DNA of 46,766 nt. Source: Clostridium frigoris. Lineage in GTDB: Bacteria > Bacillota > Clostridia > Clostridiales > Clostridiaceae. The notes under the pieces were generated by a model. It did no database searches. It had not been told where the DNA came from and saw nothing but the letters and a program-made list of their open reading frames with translations. The position numbers were made by a program, and so were the translations under genes. Numbering within the stretch: position 1 is the first letter of the stretch; each line of letters opens with the position of its first letter. Below, piece after piece: positions 1 through 6,922 of this stretch. Location: positions 1 to 46,766 of the forward strand of contig NZ_JAHLDV010000029.1 of assembly GCF_018861865.1 (NCBI RefSeq), written 5' to 3'.

Positions 1-58
1 GAATCCTATCAAATTTAAATTGCTAAACTACCATGCTTTTCTTTATTATACATAAAAA

Positions 59-104
59 TACCCTATCGGGTAGACTTTTTTTAAATTGTCTACCCGATAG
101 GGTA
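59..104. repeat. 17-bp perfect inverted repeat with nested smaller hairpins
   Basis: Arms at 59-75 and 88-104 are exact reverse complements separated by a 12-nt T-rich loop. Each arm also holds a 5-bp TACCC/GGGTA hairpin of its own. Read on the plus strand, the first small hairpin is followed by GAC and a run of T, which looks like an intrinsic terminator for a gene left of the window. Read on the minus strand, the full 17-bp stem is followed by five T. It may be a two-way terminator or a regulator site; the gene it serves on the left is outside the window. Confidence 0.6.
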
Positions 105-192
105 CATTATAGCATTTGCTGATCTTTTAATATTAGTACCAAATTGATAAAATTATTAGTATATTTTGCAATGTAACACACATAATATTATT

Positions 193-615
193 ATGTGGAA
201 GAAATTTATTATATATGGACTTTTAGGTCTTTTAGGAGAGGTATTTTGGAATGGTTTTGGAGCAATGCTTAAGGGAGATATATTACTTAGGGGCTCAACT
301 TGCATTTGGATGTTTCCTATCTATGGTCTTACTGTGTTTCTTGAACCAGTCCATAATAGGATCAGGCATCTTCCGCTTATTGTTAGGGGAGGCATATATA
401 TGGTTCTTATATTTGCGGTAGAATTAATTAGCGGACTATTGCTTAGGTTAGTTTTAGGGGAGTGTCCATGGAATTATGTAAACAAAACATTGTCAATATG
501 TGGAATAATAACATTAGCTTATGCACCAGTATGGATCGCTTATGGAATTGTGTTCGAAAAAATACATGATGTTATTGTAGGTATTGAGAACAAAATTAAT
601 CGTAATACTAATTAG
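193..615 (+). CDS. CmpB-like (putative ABC-transporter type IV) membrane protein
   Basis: The product is a 140-residue hydrophobic protein with about four predicted membrane segments. The second half carries the pattern CPWNY, then a glycine-containing helix, then PVWIAYG, which resembles the CmpB-type putative ABC-transporter type IV family (PF06541). The substrate is unknown for this family and I do not assign one. I use the ATG at 193; an in-frame TTG at 166 would add nine residues. Neither start has a convincing ribosome binding site, so translation may be weak or the start is uncertain. The gene stands alone, with a hairpin structure upstream and a two-way terminator shared with the convergent ohrR gene downstream. 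Family call moderate, function unknown. Confidence 0.7.
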   Translation: MWKKFIIYGLLGLLGEVFWNGFGAMLKGDILLRGSTCIWMFPIYGLTVFLEPVHNRIRHLPLIVRGGIYMVLIFAVELISGLLLRLVLGECPWNYVNKTLSICGIITLAYAPVWIAYGIVFEKIHDVIVGIENKINRNTN

Positions 616-645
616 GATTAGACTAGATATTATAAATTACAAAAA

Positions 646-698
646 AATGATGTGGTAAGTTTAATTTTAAAATACATTAAACTTGCTACATCATTTTT
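646..698. terminator. Bidirectional terminator between the CmpB-like gene and ohrR
   Basis: Arms 646-663 and 678-695 pair along their full 18 nt, with two G-T wobbles, around a 14-nt AT-rich loop. Ts follow on the plus strand, and a run of seven T follows on the minus strand. The structure lies immediately after the ohrR stop codon and after the plus-strand gene, so it can end both convergent transcripts. Confidence 0.75.
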
Positions 699-1140
699 AT
701 AGCTTATGGTTAGAAGTTAAATTTAATAATAATGAATTAACATCTTCCTTAAGGGTAATCGCATTCTCAAGTGAAAGGCCAGTCGAACAAAAGATTTTTT
801 TTGGTATACCAATAGCCAGTTTTTTTAATCCAGTACCGGAAGGAGTTAAGGTAATATATACATTTCGCTCATCTACAGTATCTCTAGTTCTTTTTATTAG
901 GTTCATGCACTCTAATTTTTTAAATAGAGGGGTTAAAGTGCCAGAATCAAGATGTAAATTTATTCCTATTTCTTTTACGGTTATATTATCCTTTTCCCAT
1001 AATACTAGTAGAGCGATATATTGGGTGTAGGTTATACCTAGTTTATCTAATTCTGGTTTGTAAAGTTTTGTTATTTCACGGGAACAAGCATATAGAGTGA
1101 AACATAATTGATTATCTAATTTAAGGGATTCATCTGTCAA
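697..1140 (-). CDS. ohrR: OhrR-family organic peroxide sensing repressor (MarR fold)
   Basis: This 147-residue winged-helix regulator matches the OhrR layout closely. The N-terminal segment DNQLCFTLYACSRE carries Cys13, aligned with the peroxide-sensing Cys15 of Bacillus OhrR. The central SGTLTPLFKKLE recognition helix is followed by the DERN wing motif. A further cysteine, Cys118, lies in the C-terminal helix region where two-Cys OhrR proteins keep their resolving cysteine; Cys19 and Cys78 are also present. The start is TTG at 1140, with AAAGGA about ten bases upstream. OhrR normally represses an ohr peroxidase gene, but none is adjacent here, so the target is elsewhere or is the regulator itself. 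Family call is firm; two-Cys behaviour is inference. Confidence 0.88.
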   Translation of the reverse strand: MTDESLKLDNQLCFTLYACSREITKLYKPELDKLGITYTQYIALLVLWEKDNITVKEIGINLHLDSGTLTPLFKKLECMNLIKRTRDTVDERNVYITLTPSGTGLKKLAIGIPKKIFCSTGLSLENAITLKEDVNSLLLNLTSNHKL

Positions 1141-1259
1141 ACTTAATCATTCCTTTTCATTTAAAGTAAATTTTGAGTTTATGTTCAATACTCATTAGTT
1201 TAATAGGAGATTCAAATCTTACTACCACATTTACAATTAATATCTTTACTATTTTAGTT

Positions 1260-1298
1260 GATTTTATTCAATTACATAAAATCAAATTGAATAAAATC
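1260..1298. promoter_or_regulatory. 14-bp perfect inverted repeat upstream of ohrR
   Basis: Arms 1260-1273 and 1285-1298 are exact reverse complements (GATTTTATTCAATT) with an 11-nt spacer. It lies in the 301-base gap between the 5' end of ohrR and the 3' end of the secreted-protein gene. It could be the terminator of the plus strand, an operator, or part of the ohrR leader region; there is no good T-run. A TACAATTA sequence at 1232-1239 resembles a half of the OhrR operator known in Bacillus. No gene is seen in this gap. Confidence 0.45.
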
Positions 1299-1441
1299 TA
1301 ATTATAAATTAAACATATCATGTTAGTTACAAAATGTCAAGTATTAGTCTTACTTGGTTGTCAATATAATTCTTAATCTAAGATAATAAATATATAAAAT
1401 GATGTTAATTTATCATGGTATAGGTTTTAGTAGCACCAATT

Positions 1442-4390
1442 TTAATTAGTGGGTTTTGTAACATTAATTTTATTTACCATGAAGCCTGATACATAATCAA
1501 ATTGGTACCATTTTTCAATTTGAGTTTTATCACCTAAGTAAGTTGATTCAACTGGTGAACTATTATTAATATATAAGTTGGAAGTGGAGTTAAATAAGAA
1601 TATTCCATCAGCACCAGCTTCATATACATTATTAGCCCGTAATAAGTACTGTGCAATATCTAAATATTCCTTGTTGTTTATATATAATCCTTGTTTTACT
1701 AACTCTTCTTCTTCTTTTGTTATATCATGACCACTAACATCTGCAGAAATACCTATATATAATTTTACATTTGTATTTTTGACTATAGATACATAAGAAT
1801 CAATGGGAAAAGTTTTGTCTTCGCTACCAATGCTTGAAGGTATCAATGTATCGAGTAAACCCTCCTTAACCCAAGTGTTAACATCAAAACCATATTGAAT
1901 GGGATCTTTCCAAGGTACTCTTATAGTAATAGTTTTATTTTTTGGTAGTTCTTTTCGCAAAGTTCGTAAAAATTCATTCATAATGACTACTTTTTGATCA
2001 CTTAGAGTTTCACTTCCAAAAATAGTTGGATACCTACAAAAATCTAATGTTACGCCACTTACATTATTAAAAGAACCTGCTTCTATAAGTATATTTTTTA
2101 TATAATCTCTAACTTTTGGATAGTAATAGCTTAGAGGAAAATTCCCAGGTTGAGAGTATTGTTTGAATTCATTATACATTGATCCGTTTAAAAATCCATA
2201 AATAGTTGGATTATAAAACACATCCATCCTAAGTGAAGCATTAACTTTTATGTCTTTATTTGCACCTCTATCAGCTACAACCTCGAGTGGCGACCTTCCA
2301 GAGGCTAATATATTTAATATTTGGGATTTTGCTAATTTATCTCCATCTCTAAGCTCAGAATCAAATTCTTCAGTGCCTTCAAATGCATTGCCAGCATATT
2401 TACTATTATAATTTAAAGCACCTGTAGTTCCTAAACACCAATTTATTATCCCGACATTTTTGCTGCTAAGCCTATCCACAGTTTTATTTTCAAGTGTTTC
2501 TACAGTAGGATATTTACCAGAAAAGAAATCAGAATATCCATCAAAATCATAAATAACTGTTTGAGTGTTTACATTCTGTTTTTGATATAAAGTAACCTGA
2601 TCAGTTGTTAATCCTATTAGTTTAATATAGGCAATCCTAGCATTTTTGTAAGGAATTGCATTGATTTGAATCGAATTATTACTAAAATTTGATATTATTG
2701 TAGATTTTTCATTAAGCCATTGATCACCATATAACTCATTAGAATTAAGAGAAACATCACCCTTTATCTGGGTCATTGATGTAGTATCTGTAGTTCCTAT
2801 CCTAAAACTATCCGTACCAGTCACATAACCTACATAAACCCTAAACCAGCCATTGAGTGTTACGGGCATTTTTAATGTTAGGGCATTTTCTCCATTGTCA
2901 AGTATTGATCCATTTTTATTGTTTTCAGAATCTGCGTATGACCCTAAAGTCCACCCGGAATTCACAGCATTAGTATGTCCTGTTGCTGACATCTTATCCA
3001 TTTGTGTATATAAATATACGCTTCCTGGGGTTGAACTTATAGTTTGACCTGGATCCAAATTAACTGTTGAAATATTCATTTTTAGATTCTTTGTTGTTTC
3101 TTCAATTATCTGGTTACCTGTCACAATTTTTATCACAAGTTTCATATCGCCTGATTGAGTTATATTACTGAGTGTCGATAAAATAGTTTTGCCATCGAGT
3201 ACGGTTGTAGCTTCTGCTATAATATTATTGTTTTTGTATAGATATGATTTAATACTATACGCCTTAATATTTATAAGAGTTGTATCATCAATAAGTACAT
3301 TTGTTGAAATATTTATACTCTGGTTCTTTTCGTCAGTGATTACAGTAGAACTTTTTATTACTAAAGGTTTTACTACTGCAAAATCGTCTATATATACTTT
3401 ATTGGTACCAGTAAGTGAATCAGTCATATCACTATAGAGTATAACCTTATCGGCAAGTCCACCGGCGGATAGTTCTGGATTAGTAAAGTTACCTATAGTT
3501 TTTCCATCTAATAATATTGATATAGTTTTGTTGCCATCATTCTTGACTGACCATCTATGAATGTTATTATCATTAGGTAAATATGCATTGAATGTTTGAA
3601 AAGGATTTGTTCCTGAACTTTTGCTTAATAAGTTTATGTTTACTTTGTTGTTAGAGTCTTTACTATTAATGCTAAGACGATATCTTTTATTGTTGGCAAT
3701 TATATCTAGAGCAAAACCTCTCCAACCTTCATTTGTAGAAGGAGTTTGTAAATCTGTTATTTTAGCATCAAATTCTACATTAAAAGGTCCAGCACCTATT
3801 GATACATCTTTACTTATTTTTGAAATAGAATTTTGGGTGTTACCATAAAATAAATATTGTCCATAAGGAATATGAGTATTATATTTTTCGCTTTCACTAG
3901 TATCTGCTATAAATGAGTCATTAGAATCATTACTTTTACTCCAACCACTAGTAATAATGTTATTGCAGTAATCGTTAAAAATAGTTTTAACATTTTCATT
4001 ATTTACTGCAAGTATATTATTATTGATTTTAAAAGTCATCTGCAAAGCAGTTTGCAATTGTGTATCGTCTGTTGAATAAATTTCTTTATCCATTTTTAAA
4101 GTATACGTTTCGCCTAGAGTGTATCCTTTTACTGGTGGATTAATTAAAATGGATTTTTTATCAATACCGAGCTCCGTTGTTATAGCCGGAGATTTCCCTG
4201 TACTATCGACTATAGTTATTGATTTTTTTAAGGTATCATCAAATTTAAGCTCTTTGTTAAATTGGATATTCCAGACCTTATTTGCGCTCACAACTTGATT
4301 ATTAGTTGGTTCAAAAGCATATGAATTATGAGTAGATATTAATAAAAAACAAAACAATAAAACAAATGTGGTTCTTAATAGTTTTTTCAT
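1442..4390 (-). CDS. Large secreted multidomain protein with glycoside-hydrolase-like C-terminus
   Basis: The 982-residue product begins with a clear signal peptide (about 1-25, cleavage after SYA). Domains I infer in order are: an SbsA-type Ig-like domain (about 26-125), a concanavalin/laminin-like jelly-roll domain ending in KVYIDDFAV (about 130-345), a second Ig-like domain (345-440), a carbohydrate-binding-like beta domain (450-610), and a TIM-barrel-like domain (about 618-970). The barrel holds GVTLDFCRYP at about 779-788, similar to the strand motif of GHL10-type putative glycosyl hydrolases. No dockerin, sortase signal or S-layer repeats are seen. It probably acts outside the cell on a polysaccharide, but the substrate is unknown and the catalytic acids cannot be assigned. 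It is a single gene with AGGGGGAT before the ATG and no transporter nearby. Confidence 0.7.
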   Translation of the reverse strand: MKKLLRTTFVLLFCFLLISTHNSYAFEPTNNQVVSANKVWNIQFNKELKFDDTLKKSITIVDSTGKSPAITTELGIDKKSILINPPVKGYTLGETYTLKMDKEIYSTDDTQLQTALQMTFKINNNILAVNNENVKTIFNDYCNNIITSGWSKSNDSNDSFIADTSESEKYNTHIPYGQYLFYGNTQNSISKISKDVSIGAGPFNVEFDAKITDLQTPSTNEGWRGFALDIIANNKRYRLSINSKDSNNKVNINLLSKSSGTNPFQTFNAYLPNDNNIHRWSVKNDGNKTISILLDGKTIGNFTNPELSAGGLADKVILYSDMTDSLTGTNKVYIDDFAVVKPLVIKSSTVITDEKNQSINISTNVLIDDTTLINIKAYSIKSYLYKNNNIIAEATTVLDGKTILSTLSNITQSGDMKLVIKIVTGNQIIEETTKNLKMNISTVNLDPGQTISSTPGSVYLYTQMDKMSATGHTNAVNSGWTLGSYADSENNKNGSILDNGENALTLKMPVTLNGWFRVYVGYVTGTDSFRIGTTDTTSMTQIKGDVSLNSNELYGDQWLNEKSTIISNFSNNSIQINAIPYKNARIAYIKLIGLTTDQVTLYQKQNVNTQTVIYDFDGYSDFFSGKYPTVETLENKTVDRLSSKNVGIINWCLGTTGALNYNSKYAGNAFEGTEEFDSELRDGDKLAKSQILNILASGRSPLEVVADRGANKDIKVNASLRMDVFYNPTIYGFLNGSMYNEFKQYSQPGNFPLSYYYPKVRDYIKNILIEAGSFNNVSGVTLDFCRYPTIFGSETLSDQKVVIMNEFLRTLRKELPKNKTITIRVPWKDPIQYGFDVNTWVKEGLLDTLIPSSIGSEDKTFPIDSYVSIVKNTNVKLYIGISADVSGHDITKEEEELVKQGLYINNKEYLDIAQYLLRANNVYEAGADGIFLFNSTSNLYINNSSPVESTYLGDKTQIEKWYQFDYVSGFMVNKINVTKPTN

Positions 4391-4620
4391 CTCTTGTAAT
4401 CCCCCTGTTTAACTTACTTTTATATTTATCTGTATTTTAACACAATTTACCTTATTATATAATAAAATTGGAAAATATTAAATTTACAGATATATATTAT
4501 TATTGTAACAATATTCAAATTATTTATTGGATAAAATGTTAAACAAAGTTATTTTTTTGTTAATATTAAAAGGAAATATAGGCCAAGATTTAATGAACAA
4601 GGCAGTTGTTAAAAGATAAA

Positions 4621-4806
4621 TTAAAAATAAGTAAATAACATATCATAAGTATAATAAAGTAATAAAAAAGCTAAAAGCCCAACTATAACCCAAAAAATAA
4701 CTAGCTTAAAATTTGTTTTTTTAGGTTTTTTTGTAAAAACATCAATAATTTTATTGAGTGGTTCACTGATTTCAGCATGTATTATTTTCTTTAAATCATC
4801 ATTCAT
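4621..4806 (-). CDS. Small single-pass membrane protein, unknown function
   Basis: This 61-residue protein has a charged N-terminal half (about 1-33, rich in Lys and Asp/Glu), followed by one hydrophobic segment at about 34-57 that ends at the C-terminus. The Lys-rich KKPKK stretch before the segment suggests that the N-terminus stays in the cytoplasm. A strong GAGGTG ribosome binding site lies seven bases before the ATG, which is the main reason for accepting it as real. It is transcribed leftward like the secreted protein downstream of it, 230 bases away, but no link is shown. I do not recognise a family. Confidence 0.6.
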   Translation of the reverse strand: MNDDLKKIIHAEISEPLNKIIDVFTKKPKKTNFKLVIFWVIVGLLAFLLLYYTYDMLFTYF

Positions 4807-5041
4807 TTAAGACACCTCATAAATTACTTACTTATATATATTATCTAAATGCAATTTAATATACCTTATATTTAAAATTTGATCAGTAATTAACTGAAAC
4901 AAATAATTTAGTGAAAGTTTTTTAGCAAATCATATAAAAATAGATTTTAGGTTAAATTACTACGTATAATATTATAAATTTGGAGAGAAAATAATAAAGC
5001 AAATGGTTTTGAATGTAATTTAACAAAAGGGGGTTTTAATA

Positions 5042-5185
5042 ATGCCTGATCATCAACATGTTGGTGGTAGTAAAAATAGTAATATCGATATTAAACGTGA
5101 TAATATTCATAAACCTAAGAAAAGCAATGGAGATAAGAAAAATCAGCCTTTGTATAAAAATTTTAATGGAGAAATTATTGACTAG
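5042..5185 (+). CDS. Tiny hydrophilic protein (47 aa)
   Basis: A 47-residue reading frame starts MPDHQHVGGSKN and is very hydrophilic, rich in Lys, Asn, Asp and His, with no membrane segment. AAAGGGGG lies about seven bases before the ATG, a strong ribosome binding site for so short a gene. It is the first of three small genes with their own binding sites between 5042 and 5615, all rightward and ending at one terminator. No family is recognised. The composition resembles the small basic hydrophilic proteins often seen in Clostridium genomes, but this is only an impression. Confidence 0.55.
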   Translation: MPDHQHVGGSKNSNIDIKRDNIHKPKKSNGDKKNQPLYKNFNGEIID

Positions 5186-5261
5186 CTCATAAAATCTGTA
5201 GTATGAATTTGATGTGTAAATAAAACATTTGAAAAATATTATCTAAAGGGGCGACGATGAT

Positions 5262-5372
5262 ATGCAAAAGGGCAAAGAAAGTGAAACTAATAGTAAGAAG
5301 GTTAATATTGGTACTAAAAGAACAGAACCTAGCGATAGACAGAAAAAGGGTGAAAAAGCAAGAAAGAATTAA
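5262..5372 (+). CDS. Tiny basic hydrophilic protein (36 aa)
   Basis: This 36-residue frame starts MQKGKESETNSKK and ends GEKARKN. More than a third of its residues are Lys or Arg and it has no hydrophobic stretch, so it is likely disordered alone. AAAGGGG lies about ten bases upstream of the ATG. An overlapping frame starting at 5257 is open longer, but its composition is that of an out-of-frame shadow. The gene follows the 47-residue gene by 76 bases and precedes the 66-residue gene by 42. Function unknown. Confidence 0.45.
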   Translation: MQKGKESETNSKKVNIGTKRTEPSDRQKKGEKARKN

Positions 5373-5414
5373 AGTTAATATATATATGTGTGGAAGTAAA
5401 AGGAGAGTGATTTA

Positions 5415-5615
5415 ATGGTTAACAAATGTGATCATTTTATAGATGAAGGTTATAAAATAATGAAATTTGAGAGGGATACTGACAAAATAACTGGACAAGA
5501 AATAGGGACAATTGAGGTAAAGGCGTTAGATGGTCAGAGGCAGTATATAACATTAGATGATAACGGTGCTGATGAAATAGAGAAAAGTTTATTTGAATAT
5601 TTAAAAAACAAATAG
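5415..5615 (+). CDS. Conserved-looking small protein (66 aa), unknown function
   Basis: The 66-residue acidic protein is predicted to be soluble and mixed alpha/beta. It begins with helix-like MVNKCDHFIDEGYKIMKFERD, then a beta-rich centre with IGTIEVKALDG and QYITLDDNG, and ends with an amphipathic helix EIEKSLFEYLKNK. AGGAGAG lies eight bases before the ATG. It closes the group of three small genes and is followed directly by a good intrinsic terminator. I do not recognise a family; it reads like a real folded domain rather than a chance frame. Confidence 0.65.
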   Translation: MVNKCDHFIDEGYKIMKFERDTDKITGQEIGTIEVKALDGQRQYITLDDNGADEIEKSLFEYLKNK

Positions 5616-5622
5616 AATCATG

Positions 5623-5662
5623 AAAATAAGGTATGTTAATAATTTGCATACCTTATTTTTAT
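5623..5662 (+). terminator. Intrinsic terminator of the small-gene cluster
   Basis: Arms 5623-5635 and 5647-5659 form a 13-bp perfect stem (core AAGGTATG / CATACCTT) with an 11-nt loop, and T-rich sequence follows. It lies eight bases after the stop codon of the 66-residue gene. Confidence 0.8.
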
Positions 5663-5761
5663 TTATTGTTATTTATAAAATTTCATAAATAAAAGATGTA
5701 ATTTTTCCAGGTATATTGTAGAATAGAATTTGTTTGTAAAATTCAAACATAAAGTATTAAG

Positions 5762-5775
5762 CGTAAATATTTACG
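5762..5775. promoter_or_regulatory. Perfect 14-bp palindrome upstream of the asparaginase gene
   Basis: CGTAAATATTTACG reads the same on both strands and lies 52 bases before the GTG start of the asparaginase gene. The half-site CGTAA...TTACG also occurs in the promoter of the next gene, the purine permease (6860-6871). Its placement suggests an operator, but no regulator is identified. Confidence 0.4.
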
Positions 5776-5783
5776 ATTATTTT

Positions 5784-5814
5784 ATTAGATACTAAGATTA
5801 GATACTAAGATTAG
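5784..5814 (+). repeat. 13-bp tandem repeat in the asparaginase leader
   Basis: ATTAGATACTAAG occurs twice head to tail (5784-5796 and 5797-5809), followed by a partial third copy, ATTAG, which runs into the AGGAGG ribosome binding site. It looks like a recent slippage duplication in the leader. Confidence 0.8.
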
Positions 5815-5826
5815 GAGGTAATTTAA

Positions 5827-6822
5827 GTGAAAAAAGTTGCGGTTATTTTTAATGGCGGCACAATTTCGATGACACTCGATCCAAGAATAAAGGCAGCAGT
5901 TCCAACTCTAAGTGGAGAAGAAATAATGTCTATGGTTACAGGAATTGAAAAGTATGCGCAAGTAGAATCATATACTTTCTCAAGCATGCCAGGTCCTCAT
6001 ATGACGCCAGAAATCATGATGGACTTGTCTAGGTACATACAAAAATTTTTAATTCGGGAGGATATATGCGGGGTTGTAGTGACTCATGGTACGGACACAC
6101 TTGAGGAAACAGCATATCTATTACATCTAACTATTGATAATTCAAAGCCGGTAATTGTTACGGGTTCAATGAGAAATGGATCGGAACTAGGGTATGATGG
6201 TCCTGCAAATTTATCTGCGGCTATTTGTACTGCTATTTCGAAAGAGGCACGTAATAGAGGGGTATTAGTGTGCTTAAATGATGAACTTAATTGTGCGAGT
6301 GAAGTTACTAAAACACATTCAATGCATCTAAATACTTTTCAGAGTCCAGAGTTTGGACCCATAGGAATTATAGATAACAATGAAGTAATATTTTATAGAG
6401 ATAGTTTAAAAAAAGAACATATAACAACAGATAAGATAGAAACTAGAGTGGATTTAATAAAGGCTTGTGCTGGTATGGGTTCAAAACTAATTGATTTTTG
6501 TGTAAAGGAAGACGCAAGAGGAATTGTTATTGAAGCTATGGGAAGAGGAAATATTCCTCCAAAAATGGCAGAAGGAGTAAAAGCAGCCATTGCAAAGGGC
6601 GTAGCAGTTGTTATGGTGTCTAGGTGCTTTAAAGGAAGAGTACTAGATTCCTATGGGTACCCTGGTGGTGGAAAAGAACTTAGGAATGCTGGCGTTATTT
6701 TTGGAGATAGTCTGCCAGGTCAAAAGGCTAGAATTAAACTTATGCTGGCACTTGCGAGTACAACAAATTTAAAAGAAATAAAGCACATGTTTGAAGATGG
6801 AAGGTATAAAAGCCGAATTTAA
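5827..6822 (+). CDS. L-asparaginase family amidohydrolase
   Basis: The 331-residue product has the full asparaginase signature set. NGGTIS near the N-terminus gives the nucleophile Thr12; SSMPGPHMT (52-60) matches the substrate-binding serine loop; THGTDTLEET (86-95) carries the second catalytic Thr89-Asp90 pair; and Lys162 in EVTKTHS completes the charge relay. The length matches the usual 320-340 residues. There is no signal peptide, so it is a cytoplasmic enzyme turning asparagine into aspartate and ammonia. The start is GTG at 5827, with AGGAGGT placed correctly upstream. A tandem repeat and a palindrome lie in its leader. The next gene is a purine permease, so both may serve nitrogen scavenging; that is inference. 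Confidence 0.92.
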   Translation: MKKVAVIFNGGTISMTLDPRIKAAVPTLSGEEIMSMVTGIEKYAQVESYTFSSMPGPHMTPEIMMDLSRYIQKFLIREDICGVVVTHGTDTLEETAYLLHLTIDNSKPVIVTGSMRNGSELGYDGPANLSAAICTAISKEARNRGVLVCLNDELNCASEVTKTHSMHLNTFQSPEFGPIGIIDNNEVIFYRDSLKKEHITTDKIETRVDLIKACAGMGSKLIDFCVKEDARGIVIEAMGRGNIPPKMAEGVKAAIAKGVAVVMVSRCFKGRVLDSYGYPGGGKELRNAGVIFGDSLPGQKARIKLMLALASTTNLKEIKHMFEDGRYKSRI

Positions 6823-6855
6823 TGAGTAGAATATGATTAAATATTCGCCATGGTA

Positions 6856-6884
6856 TTGACGTAAACTTACGTTTTTGATATTAT
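6856..6884 (+). promoter_or_regulatory. Promoter with embedded palindrome for the purine permease gene
   Basis: TTGACG (6856-6861) and TATTAT (6879-6884) are separated by exactly 17 bases, a good sigma-A promoter. The palindrome ACGTAA-AC-TTACGT (6859-6872) overlaps the -35 box and fills the spacer, where a bound repressor would block RNA polymerase. No purine riboswitch fold is seen in this 100-base gap. Confidence 0.7.
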
Positions 6885-6922
6885 GTTTGTATAAAAAATA
6901 AAATACAGAATAGGGGAGAAAC

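Noticed and set aside
683-1030. Plus-strand frame opposite ohrR
   Set aside because: It is the antisense shadow of a well-recognised OhrR gene and has no binding site or recognisable motif.
5257-5414. Frame starting MICKRAKK overlapping the 36-residue gene
   Set aside because: It is longer, but its composition is that of a shifted reading of a Lys/Glu-rich gene; the frame from 5262 is the more protein-like one and has acceptable binding-site spacing.
6823-6922. Purine riboswitch upstream of the purine permease
   Set aside because: The gap is only 100 bases and is filled by a promoter with palindrome; the conserved loop sequences of the purine riboswitch are not present.
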